A DNA stretch of 64,000 nucleotides from Candidula unifasciata (Eukaryota; Mollusca; Gastropoda; Stylommatophora; Geomitridae): NCBI GenBank assembly GCA_905116865.2, contig CAJHNH020005013.1:26001-90000 (forward strand), written 5' to 3'. The position numbers were made by a program, and so were the translations under genes. Each line of letters starts with the position of its first letter. Within the stretch, counting starts at the first letter, position 1. The notes under the pieces were generated by a model. It worked only from the letters and a program-made list of their open reading frames with translations. It was not told the DNA's origin and did not search any database. This document shows, piece by piece, positions 1-52,100 of the stretch.

Positions 1-240
1 CACTGCCTGCTCAACAAGCATTTCATAAGATTGGGGGGCTTCCTTTGAAGTCGGAGTGCATCTGCCTGAGAGGATGTTTGTGATACAATCTGCAATACAA
101 TCTGCATACAAATAAGTCAGATCTGTAAAACTGATGTTCACACAACATTCAGGCCCTGGAACAAGACTAAAGTCCAGAGGTGTACGAACAACCAGAACTT
201 TCCACTGGAGTTTGCAGCTAGTGAACATGAAAAAGAAGGG
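1..240 (+). repeat. RetA GAA-tailed retroposon, 5' end outside window
   Basis: It shares the core cttcctttgaagtcggagtg and later aacaaccagaactttccac with the other RetA copies, and ends in a purine-rich GAAG tail. It is not coding. Confidence 0.75.
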
Positions 241-356
241 GAAAAAATGAGCATATCACCCAACATTCCTATAATAACTAAGGTGGAGAATATTTTCCAG
301 CAATACCATCTAACTTTCTTATTTAAAAATCGAAACTAGCATATCGGTGACAGCAG

Positions 357-575
357 GTGAAAAATGTGCACCTGTCTGGATCATGGTTTTTTTTTCTTAT
401 TATTCTTTTGTCGTCTCACAGATACCAGGTTGTAGCCCAGTGTCGTGTTTGTCTAAATTTGTCCTGTACTTCTCGGATTGCGTGGGTGATGGATTTGTCC
501 AAATCATTGCAGGTTTTAGCTACATCATTCATCCATTGCTTTCTTAATCTTCCCCTCACCTTCTTCAGCTTCTGT
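357..575 (+). repeat. Interspersed repeat B
   Basis: It holds 'ctcacagataccaggttgtag' like words and 'ggttttagctacatcattca'. The same order occurs at 13445-13680 and, reversed, at 56230-56410. Short open frames here are shadows. The surrounding 241-1200 shows nothing else recognisable. Confidence 0.6.
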
Positions 576-1199
576 TAATGTGTGTGCATATTTGCAAAAA
601 TAGTAAAAGCTGCTAAAAATAACAGAAAGTTTAATTTAAGAACATCTTGAAAAGAAAAGGATTTTAAAAATTTTATTGATAAGAAAGGTTAGGAAAGCTT
701 ATAGTTCGTTGAAATCATAAACAAAGGGACATTTTAACACCCAGCAAGATTATTGGAAAAGTAAACTTAGGATGAAAGAGGGGGAAAGTACCAAAAATCT
801 TTGGGGAAAATACAACAGGATTGATTAATGCATCAGTAAGTACTGGAGTGATATTGTTGCATATTCTGAGATGAAAGATCTGGAGGCATTGTCCAGGAAA
901 CCAGTGCACCAGTTAGTGGGCTGTCTTTGTTTGCTGCTTTTCATCTACCATTGAAGCACAAGCGTGCAACCAACTCCACCAACCTCTGTAAAACTTCTTA
1001 ATGAGTTCAGACTAACTGTTTTATGAAATGAGATAACCACTGTCATACCAAACCCCTACCTCTGTTTTCTTCATGATCGCTTCTTTCAGTATGTATTATA
1101 TATAAGTGTTACTCTTTTTTTTTTTTTCCTTTCTTGTGAAGGTATATAACGAACAAGTGCAGCAAGTTTAAATATAACATTGCGATTTATTCCAAGTGA

Positions 1200-1310
1200 C
1201 TTGCTGCCGGTACCTCAGAATTGGAACTCTGCACTGGCTACTAAAGATGGGGACAAAGCGCTTGTGTGAATTTCCTGAATCATGTGATGTTGATTCTTAA
1301 TTCAACTAAT
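1200..1310 (+). mobile_element. 3' tail of RNase H-type LINE (fragment)
   Basis: It matches the extreme 3' coding end of the LINE family seen at 24216-24510, 42255-42670 and 58375-58760: a 'ggaactctgc' block, 'gatggggaca', 'tgtgatgttgattcttaatt'. Confidence 0.6.
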
Positions 1311-1616
1311 TCCAGATGTGTTGACATAATCCTTTAGACTTTAGATAATTTCTTATGCATTATTGTCATCTTCTTCATCTAAATGTGAATTTTTCTTTAA
1401 AAGCAACCTTGTATTTGTTAGTCACTATCAAGTATTTGACATCAGATTCTTTACATATTTTGATAATACAGTTAATTCATTTAGCTTTCAGTTTATTCTT
1501 GTAACCTCTTCCCTACCCCACCCACACTTTTTTTTTTGTAGATGATAGTGTTAAATTAATATTGTTTGTGCACCTTTATTTTATTAAATTTGTGTCACAT
1601 TTCCTGTGTCTGTTAG

Positions 1617-41757
<40,141 letters not shown>

Positions 41758-42175
41758 TAATAAAAAAAATACATGAATGTATGTTTTTCCTAAGTAAATA
41801 TCATAATGTTTATATTTGTCTGAATATGTTTTAAGTAATTAACGATGGAGATTCTTCTCTTCTTCTGCGGTTTATTCCCCGATGGATCATAGGCCCTCAA
41901 CCAGCTCACGCCAGGTCATCTTGTCCCTTGTTGTTGCATGCAGCTCACCTTCTCCAATTTTTTTTTTAAACTCAACTCTCTTAGTTCCCTTTTCCTTGTG
42001 ATTTTTTTTCCTTCTAATTATACTGTTCTCAGGTTTTCTACATGTGTCTCCTATCCAATGCCAGCTGCTTTTCCTCACCCCTTCATTCACTTGAATTTGT
42101 TTAGTTTTTCCCAAAGCTCAACAGTGAAGATTGCTCACCGGAAATTAGAAAAGAAGACTTTGGTAAGCAGAGAGA

Positions 42176-42734
42176 TTAACTCTTTTAGTGCCAAGCAGTT
42201 GTTACCTTACTCCTTGTACCACAAGGAGCTGGGTTTAGTAGCAATAAATGTTGAGGTCTGAGGAAGGGTTGTAGGGTTCTAATCAGATTGGGCAGTGAGA
42301 ACAGGGACTGGCCAGCCAGCGCTGTAGAATCAGAGGTTCAACAAATTCATAACAGTTCCCAGCCAGGTATTGTTATCTGTTGTGAATTGATACATGGCAA
42401 GCTAGGTATTGTAAAGGTCCCTTGGGAGTGAGTAAACAGTGTGGAGGCCACATACAGGTCATCTGGGTCTGAATAGAATGGTGCTGTGAGGAGTGACCCC
42501 AGGGGATGTGGCTGACATTCAAGGGAAAGGTGAGACAGATATACAGACAGACAGTTACTGGTGCCATCAGTATTGGAACTCTGCGCTTGTTGCTGAAGAT
42601 GGGGACAGAGTCCTTAAGAGAATGAGTGTTCAAACTGCTCTGATGTCTATTCTTAATTCAGCATTCAACATTTATAGGGAGTTAAAAGAGACAGTCTGGG
42701 CCAGAAGTAGTTGTTTTCAGACACAAAGGGTTAA
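42176..42734. mobile_element. Possible TTAA-type MITE carrying a LINE piece
   Basis: TTAA then ctcttttagtgccaagcagt matches the left end of the 18525 element. TTAA recurs at 42731-42734, but the right end (acacaaaggg) is only weakly inverted. Confidence 0.4.
42255..42670 (+). mobile_element. RNase H-type LINE 3' end
   Basis: attgatacatggcaagctag, then gttactggtgccatcagtat and a gatggggaca end, as at 24216-24510. Heavily mutated. Confidence 0.65.
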
Positions 42735-43055
42735 TAACATGTTAGCATGACAGAAGACAACAACAACATTACATTATTTTTGAAAACACCAATAAAAACA
42801 TATTGATTTGTTTTGTAATGAAAGAGTTGAAAAGTGTGAAGCGCCTATGGAACAGTATCAACAATAAGCTTACAGTGACAATCCTGAGAACACAGACATG
42901 AGTCTTGGACAATCACTAATGAAGTAAACTGGGGTTTTTGACATGAAATGTTACAGGAAGATTCTTAGAGCAAGAGGAAGAAAAATACTGCCACTGTTCA
43001 CTCTCTTAATATCAAGAGGAACTAGCCCATAGGCAGTATTATTTCCCAATTATAC

Positions 43056-43097
43056 TGTCTATAAGCCAGTATAGGAAATGATACTGGCTTATAGACA
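43056..43097. repeat. 17-bp perfect hairpin
   Basis: tgtctataagccagtat (43056-43072) and its exact reverse complement (43081-43097) are separated by 8 bases. Related partial copies follow to 43145. Confidence 0.85.
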
Positions 43098-43149
43098 TTA
43101 TGATTTCTCGTACTGGCTCATAAGCAGTATCATTTCTGCTTATGAGTCC

Positions 43150-44480
43150 GGGGCAAATGCAACGTCCTTTTGTCTGCATAATAGAGGAAATCTAAATAAA
43201 TGTTATGTTTTGAACTGAAATGTTGTATTTCAGCTCAAAGGATTCATTTAGTTCCTTTATTGTAATGAATTGTTATTCTAGTATGCAGATACAGGAAAAT
43301 ATACCAGGCAATAAGTTGTGAAATCTATTGTTGGTGTCTTCTTTGTTCAAATTCACAGCTGGGAAACATTGCTTTGAGTTATGAAATAACTGTTAGTTAG
43401 CATTGACAAAATATTAAAATGTTAATTCAATATATTCAAATAAAATTGATTGGAAATTGTGTTCCAAACATAGTGATGTTCACTTCTTCTTTGTAGTTAA
43501 CACAGCAGGCCAAGAAATGGGTCATGTTGTATGGGCAACATTGTTATAGTATGTTGGTCAAGTTTGATACTGCAAATTGTCATCAAATAAAGGCTTTGTG
43601 TGCGGTGAAATGTATAGCACACCAGGCCCTTAGCCTTGGTTGGCAGCTGGTCTAGGAGGGAAGCTGCAATAGGTCCCACTACTTGGAATACAAAATACTT
43701 GGATCGTTGACAATAACACAGTATGACACCCCTAGAAGATAATACCATCCTGGAAAAGGTCAGGAACCATAAATGGAAGGTCAAAAAATGGTTGCCAACT
43801 AAAACATTACTTGAACCCTTTGAAAATATGATTGGGGGGAGAGACTTTTTAAAAAAAAACCTTAACACCTCACATTTTTTTGCTGGAGTATATATGGTCA
43901 TCCCTTCCCCATCTGTATTTATTATACAGACTAAGTATCAGAGCTGTTATATAAAGGGAATGGTTGCTGGCAGAAGACTATGTCATTTTAAAAAAATACC
44001 TGTAAATGTCAGAAAAACAGCTTTCTCTTTGTGACAGTATTAACTATTTCCCCATATTGATCCTTCCCGGTTGATTTATTTAAAACTGAACATTATTATA
44101 GAACAGCAATAGTAAGCTGCAATGTTTTAACATTGTTTGACACATGCATTCAGTTTTTCCTTATAATATACCAAAATTTTGATGCTATCATTTTTTTTTT
44201 TTGGGGGTGTGTGGGTCATTATTTATTGCATTCCTTTCTGACATACCAAGGTCTGACTGCAAGCTAGACAACTGAACAATCTCAGTAAATGTGGGAAATT
44301 GTTTAATGTTGCAGTTATAAAAAAAATGATCACTGCTGCTCTGTGATTCTGAAACACAATTCATGAATAATCCATGGTCATATGTTAAGCTCCTCGATGA
44401 TTCATTAGCAGTTTCCTGTTAGTGTGGAATAGTGCTGGTTGTATAAAGTACTAGGTGTTGGAACTGTTTTATAGATATAT
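43150..44480. other. Intergenic, nothing recognised
   Basis: This is AT-rich sequence between the convergent genes. Short open frames at 43497-44034 show no known motif. Confidence 0.5.
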
Positions 44481-44489
44481 GATGTATTT

Positions 44490-46850
44490 TTTAATGAAGG
44501 TAGTAATTTATGGACATATGGTGTATTCTTTAGTGTTGGAAGTAATTGATGGATATATGGTGTATTCCTTAGTTTTTGAAGTAATTGATGGACATATGGT
44601 GTATTCCTTAGTGTTGGAAGTAATTGATGGATATATGGTGTATTCCTTAGTGTTGGAAGTAATTGATGGATATATGGTGTATTCCTTAGTGTTGGAAGTA
44701 ATTGATGGACATATGGTGTATTCCTTAGTGTTGGAAGTAATTGATGGATATATGGTGTATTCCTTAGTGTTAGAAGTAATTGATGGATATATGGTGTATT
44801 CCTTAGTGTTGGAAGTAATTGATGGACATATGGTGTATTCCTTAGTGTTGGAAGTAATTGATGGATATATGGTGTATTCCTTAGTGTTGGAAGTAATTGA
44901 TGGACATATGGTGTATTCCTTAGTGTTGGAAGTAATTGATGGATATATGGTGTATTCCTTAGTGTTGGAAGTAATTGATGGATATATGGTGTATTCCTTA
45001 GTGTTGGAAGTAATTGATGGATATATGGTGTATTCCTTAGTGTTGGAAGTAATTGATGGATATATGGTGTATTCCTTAGTGTTGGAAGTAATTGATGGAT
45101 ATATGGTGTATTCCTTAGTGTTGGAAGTAATTGATGGATATATGGTGTATTCCTTAGTGTTGGAAGTTATGGAATATGTAATTGAAGTAATTGATGGATA
45201 TATGGTGTATTCCTTAGTGTTGGAAGTAATTGATGGATGGAAGTAATAATGATATGGTGTATTCCTTAGTGTTGGAAGTAATGGTGTATTCCTTATTCCT
45301 TAGTGTTGGAAGTAATTGATGGACATATGGTGTATTCCTTAGTGTTGGAAGTAACTGATGGACATATGGTGTATTCCTTAGTGTTGGAAGTAATTGATGT
45401 ATATATGGTGTATTCCTTACAGTGTTCGAAGTAATTGATGGATATATGGTGTATCCTTAGTGTTAGAAGTAATTGATGGATATATGGTGTATCCTTAGTG
45501 TTAGAAGTAATTGATGGATATATGGTGTATTTCTCTTCTTATTGTTGGAAGTAATTGGTGGATATATGGTATATTCCTTAGTGTTGGAAGTAATTGATTG
45601 ACATATGATGTATTCCTTAGTGTTAGAAGTAACTGATGGATATATGGTGTATCCTTAGTGTAAGAAAGTAATTGATGGATATATGGTGTATTTCTCTTCT
45701 TAGTGTTGGAAGTAATTGGTGGATATATGGTGTATTCCTTAGTGTTGGAAGTAATTGATGGACATATGGTGTATCACTTAGTGTTGGAAGTAATTGATGG
45801 ACATATGGTGTATTCCTAAGTGTTAGAAGTAATTGATGGATATATGGTGTATCCTTAGTGTTAGAAGTAATTGATGGATATATGGTGTATCCTTAGTGTT
45901 AGAAGTAACTGATGGATATATGGTGTATCCTTAGTGTTAGAAGTAATTGATGGATATATGGTGTATTTCTCTTCTTATTGTTGGAAGTAATTGGTGGATA
46001 TATGGTATATTCCTTAGTGTTTGAAGTAATTGATTGACATATGATGTATTCCTTAGTGTTAGAAGTAACTGATGGATATATGGTGTATCCTTAGTGTTAG
46101 AAGTAATTGATGGATATATGGTGTATTTCTCTTCTTAGTGTTGGAAGTAATTGGTGGATATATGGTGTATTCCTTAGTGTTGGAAGTAATTGATGGACAT
46201 ATGGTGTATCCCTTAGTGTTGGAAGTAATTGATGGACATATGGTGTATTCCTTAGTGTTGGAAGTAATTGATGGACATATGGTGTATTCTTTAGTGTTAG
46301 AAGTAATTGATAGATATATGGTGTATTCCTTAGTGTAGGAAGTAAGTGATGGATGTATGGTGTATTCCTTAGTGTTAGAAGTAAGTGATGGATATATGGT
46401 GTATTCTTTAGTGTAGGGAGTAATTGATGGATATATGGTGTATTTCTCTTCTTATTGTTGGAGGTAATTGATGGATATATGGTATATTCCTTAGTGTTGG
46501 AAGTAATTGAAGGATATATGGTGTATTCTTTAGTGTTGGAAGTAATTGATGGATATATGATGTATTCCTTAGTGTAGAGAGTAAGTGGTGGATGTATGGT
46601 GTATTTCTTAGTTTAAGGAGTAAGTGTTGTAGGGAATAATTGATGGATATATATATTGTGTATCCTCAGTGTTGTAGAGAGTAATTGATGGATATATATA
46701 TATTATGCATTCCTTGGTGTTGTAGGAAATAACTGATGGTATTTGGTGCATTCTTTAGTGTTGTAGGGAGTAATTGATTGTATTTGGTGCATTCCTTAAT
46801 GTTAAGGGGAGTAATTGATGGATATATGATTTATTACTTCGCATAGGGAG
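44490..46850. repeat. 39-bp minisatellite, about 2.3 kb
   Basis: The unit is ttggaagtaattgatggata, tatggtgtattccttagtg, about 60 copies. Inner copies are near-identical (44520-45240); the right third is degenerate, with a higher-order period involving tttctcttctta. The 263-codon frame (LVLEVIDGYMVYS repeats) has no start context or splice support. Confidence 0.96.
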
Positions 46851-47469
46851 TAACTGGTGGATATCTATTCTATTCTAAATGTAGGGAATTACCTTTCCTT
46901 TGTATCAAACAAAGCAGACTAAGTGAGGGATCATGATCGCATGTGTCTACAATACTGCCCAGGCTTTGTGCTTTGAGGAGAAATAGCTAAATAGCTTTAG
47001 TGTGATGCTTAAGAAGAATACTTCGCATTGAATGAAAAGACAACAAAACACTGAAGTGTTGGAATAAGCATGTATCATAACAGTTTTCTCAATGCTCGAC
47101 CTCAAAGGCTCAGATGGCTTGGTCACACTTGGAGGATGAAGGTTGTTTGAGTCCCTAAGAGCATGCTCTAGGATTTATTACAGATGGGTGGAAGAGGCTT
47201 AGGTGCTTTATTAATATCCTACCCCTGATGATGTCACAGGACAGTCCAACACTTCAGAGGGTGGTAAGACTGGGTTTCTGGGCTTTCTGATGCTTTTAAC
47301 GACCCCAAAACATCTAGAACTGGCCCTAACCCCAACCCACCTATGCCCAACGAGAGTGCAGCCTAGGTCCCATGCCTGCATGCAGCCTATCTACCACCCC
47401 CTGAAATATTAGACTGTCCCATGACCAGTAGATTTCCCCTGTTTGGGGTAGGATATTAATAAAGCACTG

Positions 47470-47765
47470 ATGCTGAGGTCGGCCTTTGACACGATATAAA
47501 AATGGATGCAAGCGGGACTGAATGATACAGGTATTGAGATGGATGTTTAGGAATAAAATGCCAGGGACAGTGCTGATTGGAGGTGGAAAATCGGTAAGGG
47601 AATAATAGTGGCAGATAAGTAAAGAACTGAGCATCTAAGAAGAAACACAAATACATACAATAGCAGCAATGTCCCCCAAATGCCATGTACTAATTGTGGA
47701 AGATATTTCTGAACACAAGCTGCTCTTGCTAGTCACACTCGGCATCGCTACGGGGTTGTGAGACC
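47470..47765 (+). mobile_element. LINE tail encoding a C-terminal C2H2 finger
   Basis: MPCTNCGRYF is followed by a stop and TQAALASHTRHRYG, a Cx2Cx12Hx3H finger broken by one TGA. Upstream text resembles the LINE linker. 46851-47469 holds nothing recognised. Confidence 0.55.
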
Positions 47766-47914
47766 CTTGCCGTCCAATGGCACAGTATTAACACCATCGT
47801 TTGAAAAGTACCAAGAAGGAGAGTGTAGGAAGTAAACTGATGGATACATTATCAGTTATTTGGTTTAGACAGTAATTAATGGATGTAAGATGCCGCTGCA
47901 CGTAAGGTGTAAGG

Positions 47915-48071
47915 CAGGGCTATCCAACTAAGTTAACTTAGGGACCAAAATGGAGATGGTCACTAGCCAGAAGCCCAAGCATAGAAAGATCATTAATAAA
48001 GTACAACTGGCAGTGATCCGCTAGGCCTGTGCGGGCTAGATTTTCCATGGGCGGCCAGTCAAAAAGACTTG
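47915..48071 (+). mobile_element. hAT-like MITE with 8-bp target duplication
   Basis: gtgtaagg occurs at 47907-47914 and 48072-48079, directly flanking cagggctatccaac ... gtcaaaaagacttg. The 157-bp interior matches the 3900-4075 element. Confidence 0.75.
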
Positions 48072-48109
48072 GTGTAAGGTATAGTTCATGTTAAGTGTAC
48101 TTCAAGGAC

Positions 48110-48320
48110 ATATGAATGAGTTGCTGTGGCACAAAGGCTGAGGGGTCTTGGGGCATGGCGTCTGCCTTGAGTGCTGAAGGTTCAGGGTTCAAGCCCCTTA
48201 AAGGCTGGGATTTTTTCACGTGGTCGTTTAGTAATTTACCCTGCTCTTTGGGTAGTAATTGTAATTGTTGCACTCCAAAAAAAATCCCATGGCAGTTGGA
48301 AATAAAAAAGTAGCCAGCCT
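48110..48320 (+). mobile_element. tRNA-derived SINE-like element
   Basis: gagttgctgtggcacaaagg, then a B-box-like gggttcaagcccc, then a T-rich body ending in aataaaaaa. Only one copy in the window. Confidence 0.4.
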
Positions 48321-48437
48321 AACAGGTACTGTACTGGCAAAAAATTTGAGTTAAAAATCTACCAAAGGTATTTTTAGGATCCTTGACTGTGTTATTTATG
48401 ATTCTCACAGAAGAAACGGGTTAACGGAGTTCTCTAC

Positions 48438-48612
48438 ATTTTGTTGTTGTTTGTTTTATAAAGCCACAAAATAGAGGGAGACAGATAGCAGCTTGGTGCT
48501 GGACAAGTTAAGAAAACGTATAGTTTTGTTGTTGTTTGTTTGTAAAGCCAGAAAACAGAGAGGGAAGCAGCTTGGCGCTGGACAAGTTGAGAAAATTTAT
48601 AGTTTTGTTGTT
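48438..48612. repeat. About 86-bp tandem duplication
   Basis: Two copies of a unit containing ttttgttgttgtttgttt and agcagcttgg-gctggacaagtt. Confidence 0.85.
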
Positions 48613-49024
48613 TAAGGTATAACTGATGACTGCATTCTATGACTATGTCATGAGAAGATAAACGCTCAAAAAAATTTTGCAACAACTAGAATGATTAATA
48701 GACATAAGAAGATGATTAGAAGAAGATTTTGTACAGTCTTGTACTATATAATGGAATTATAATTGACACATTAAATGGTAAAAAGCAATAGAAAACGAGG
48801 GTTATGGAGATACATGATGATGACATCATTAAAGCATGTAAGCATGAAAAAGATAAAATATAATAATGAGATAACACTAAATAGGTTACAGTATGTCCCA
48901 GGAAATTCATTTCCCATTCATTTTTATGGCTGCTTGTCCTTGAGGCTGTGATCAGCGTCTTTTCTTACGGAGATAACTCCATTAAAAAAAGAGTAACTAA
49001 AATCATCGCCTGTAACAATACAGG

Positions 49025-49109
49025 TTAAGATCCTGAGACACGATAAGTTCTGACGACTCTCGGATAAATTGAAGGCAGCTTGACCCTGTTGACGTTCTGG
49101 TTCATCAGC
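49025..49109 (-). CDS. CFAP58-like last exon f
   Basis: It completes a Lys codon, then encodes LMNQNVNRVKLPSIYPRVVR and TYRVSGS, then TAA (49025-49027). The order LM-Q...RVK...LP-I-P-V resembles the human C-terminus LMQKRKEQVQRVK...LPPILPPV. The acceptor ttttgtctcctacag is strong. No clear AATAAA is seen just downstream. Confidence 0.72.
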
Positions 49110-52100
49110 CTGTAGGAGACAAAAGTGCAATCTGGAAATTATTCTGTAACATTTAGATTGCACTGCCAGTGGCACATTGAGCTTGTGATAGAAGACTCAT
49201 ATCTGTATTGATCACTTAGCCGACGATGGAAGATTGTTTTCAGTTGAGCCAAGAATTGACATCACAGCACTCTGGGCATTTCCATGCATGCTCTGTCCTC
49301 ATCCTCAGCAGCCAGCGCAGAGTTCCAATACTGAGGGTACCGGTCACAATATGGTTATATGTCCGTCTTGCCTTTCTTTTGAGTGTAGTGAGCCCAGGTG
49401 CCTCGTTCTCTCCAGGCCATAATAATCTTGTTTCTCTGCTGATTCCGTTGCTTGTTCCCAAAGGGTCTTGACCACATCTGCCTTGTCATGTATCATTTCA
49501 CCACCCAGTAGTGCAGATCCAGCCAATCTGTCTGCCTGTTCATAATCCACCACACTGGCTTGGCCTAGGGAGAAAAGATCTAAAGTATGCTTACTACCCG
49601 TGACCTTCCCAGTAAAGCTTGCCACTCTGCTCGAAGCATCCCTGCTTCAGCAACCATGGAGCAAGTAACGTCGCTGCCCTTACTTGCAGGAATACAAGAA
49701 GACAATATAGATGACAATGGTCAACAACATTCCATAATAAAGCATGAAGAAAGAGTGAGACAGTATAGGTATGTCAACCATTGAAAAAAGACGACTCTTT
49801 ACAGTGATCAAAGAGTTGAAAACGCAGCTAAGCGAAGCGCACCCCACCCAGAAGGCAAGTATGACGAATAGATGCACAAAACCTGAGCCAAAGGAGCGGC
49901 AGCACAAGTCGCTGTACACAGGGACAATGACAAACGCAGGAGACACCGGGACGCAAACATCTAAGAAACAGCACAAATCGCAGGCTACAGAGACTGTGAC
50001 AAAAGCAGAAATCGAAGAAGCAGCACAAATCAGGCTACAGAGACGGTGAACGCATCGGAAAAAAAAGCCACCTCCACTGTCGATGTAGACAAGAAGATGG
50101 CTGAACTGAACGAGCTGCAGAGCTCGATAAAAAAGAGACAGCCTAGAAATAATTAAAAGAGTACAATGCCACGCTGGAGAAAACAAAAGCCAAACAACAG
50201 GCCCTCAACAAACGATGAGAAAATTCCGGAAAGCCACGGGAAAACGACCAATCAGAAAATGAGATCGAAGCCCCGACATGTAGCTAGTGACTCCGACGTA
50301 GAGATAGATAGTCGACAGCCAAGATGAAAGCAGCCAGATCAGAGCAAGGCCTAAGAAAGCAACATAAGACAGACCCTCACGTAGCAGAAGGAAGAGAGGC
50401 AGACACCAGACAGCACCGCCTGCCATTTATAGCGAATATTGAGAAAAAAAAAACTGTTGAAAGATAAGCTAAATTTTCGGCAACAATCAAGCACTTCAAA
50501 AATAAACAAAAATCACCAAAACTTATAACCTTCAATTACATGTTGAACAGGGTAAATTTATAGGGGGAAAAGTCCTTAATTCCACTGGCCGGACAACAAC
50601 GTGGTTGCTGTCGGAAATACGGCAATTAAGTGATTTTGTGTATTCGTGTCTGTTACTGTGGTTTTATCGATTTGCGTAATGTGCTAATGAAGGCTGTGTA
50701 GCCGCAACGTTCCCTTTCCGTTTGAGTGGTTTTTTTCTTTTAATATCGTGAAGCTCGCTGGTCTACTTTTCTTTTAATTTTATATCGTTTTAGAATGAAG
50801 TTAATTGTCTGCAAATTAGGAAAATTAGAATACAAAACTAACAAATATATCAGAGACAGAATATACGAATTTAAAGAATATCACGAGACTCTCTTGGCAG
50901 TGGTGAAATCTCGCAAGCTAGCTTGGATCGGACATGAGTCGATTGCAAAGACCGTACTTCAAAAAACACTTGAATTAGTTGAAGAAGAGGAGTGCAAAGA
51001 AGATCCTGGAATGACAACATCAAGAAATGAACAGGACTAAGCTATCCTACATTTATTCATCAAGCAGAAGACAATGATTGCGGGTTTTATGTGCTAGTGC
51101 TTCTCTCAAAACCTAACGGGTCAAGGGACTATGTTTTGTTAGGTATGGAACTTGGCACTCGAAAATGCTGAGCATGTGCTCCAACACTGTCAACTGTATG
51201 CTGACAACAGAAACGCCTGTTCCAACTACAAAAAAAACTGTATGGTAGACTAGAGGATATGGACTGCACAATAGCTTTTATAAAGGCTACTGGCCTTCTG
51301 ATATAAGCTTTCTGACAGATGGATTGAAGAAAAAGAAGTTAGGTTGTGTTATAATTAAAGTTTTCATTCTCAGCTTAAGAGGGTGCTAAAATGTTACATA
51401 GAATCTGTTCTGCTGTATTTCAGCAAATCTTAGAATGTCACTGAACAAATTAGGAAGAATTTGAAAGCAACAGAGATGTGGTTTCTGAGACGAATGTTAC
51501 GAATACTTTGGACGGCCAGAGTAACTAACAAAGATTGCATGAAAGAGGCTAATGAAAGTAGATCTCTATATACAACAATAGGAAAGAGACAAACGCTGTT
51601 CTTTGGCCACATAATGAGAAGAGAGACATTGGAGAACATCTTGTGGAAAGATCAGTGGGAAAAGGGGTAGAGGCAGACCAAGAGAGATTATGCTGGATGG
51701 GCTAAAACGATGACATGGAGGGATATTATCAAGAGAGCTGTTCCAGTTTAACAGAGATCGTGAGCGCCTACGCCAGTTGACAGGACACATGACGATGATA
51801 TTCTCAGCCTATCGTGTTTATGCAAAGGAAAGATAATACCGTAAGGTTTGATGCAAGAGGTGAATTTATAACCTAAGCTATCTGACATACTTGCGAGTGA
51901 CCCGCTGCTGCTCTACAGTTTTCTTCTTGGCCTCGAGCAGGCTGTCATGATGCTTTTCGATGACACTGTTCTGGGACACCAGATCATGTCTGGCAATGTT
52001 CAGCTCTCCTTGCAGGGCCTGAAACCACAGGCAAGTGTCGCTTTCAAATCTCTATCATTGACACACAAATCTGCACATGTACTATCAGGTCGGAGTCTAA

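Noticed and set aside
44455..45246. 263-codon open frame as a repeat-protein gene
   Set aside because: It is wholly produced by a 39-bp tandem unit without stops. No flanking splice sites, signal or conserved domain were seen.
51878..51890. TAG at 51878-51880 as the only end of the CFAP58-like gene
   Set aside because: A good gtatgt donor lies just before it, and a phase-compatible exon with a CFAP58-like C-terminus exists at 49025-49109. Kept only as an alternative.
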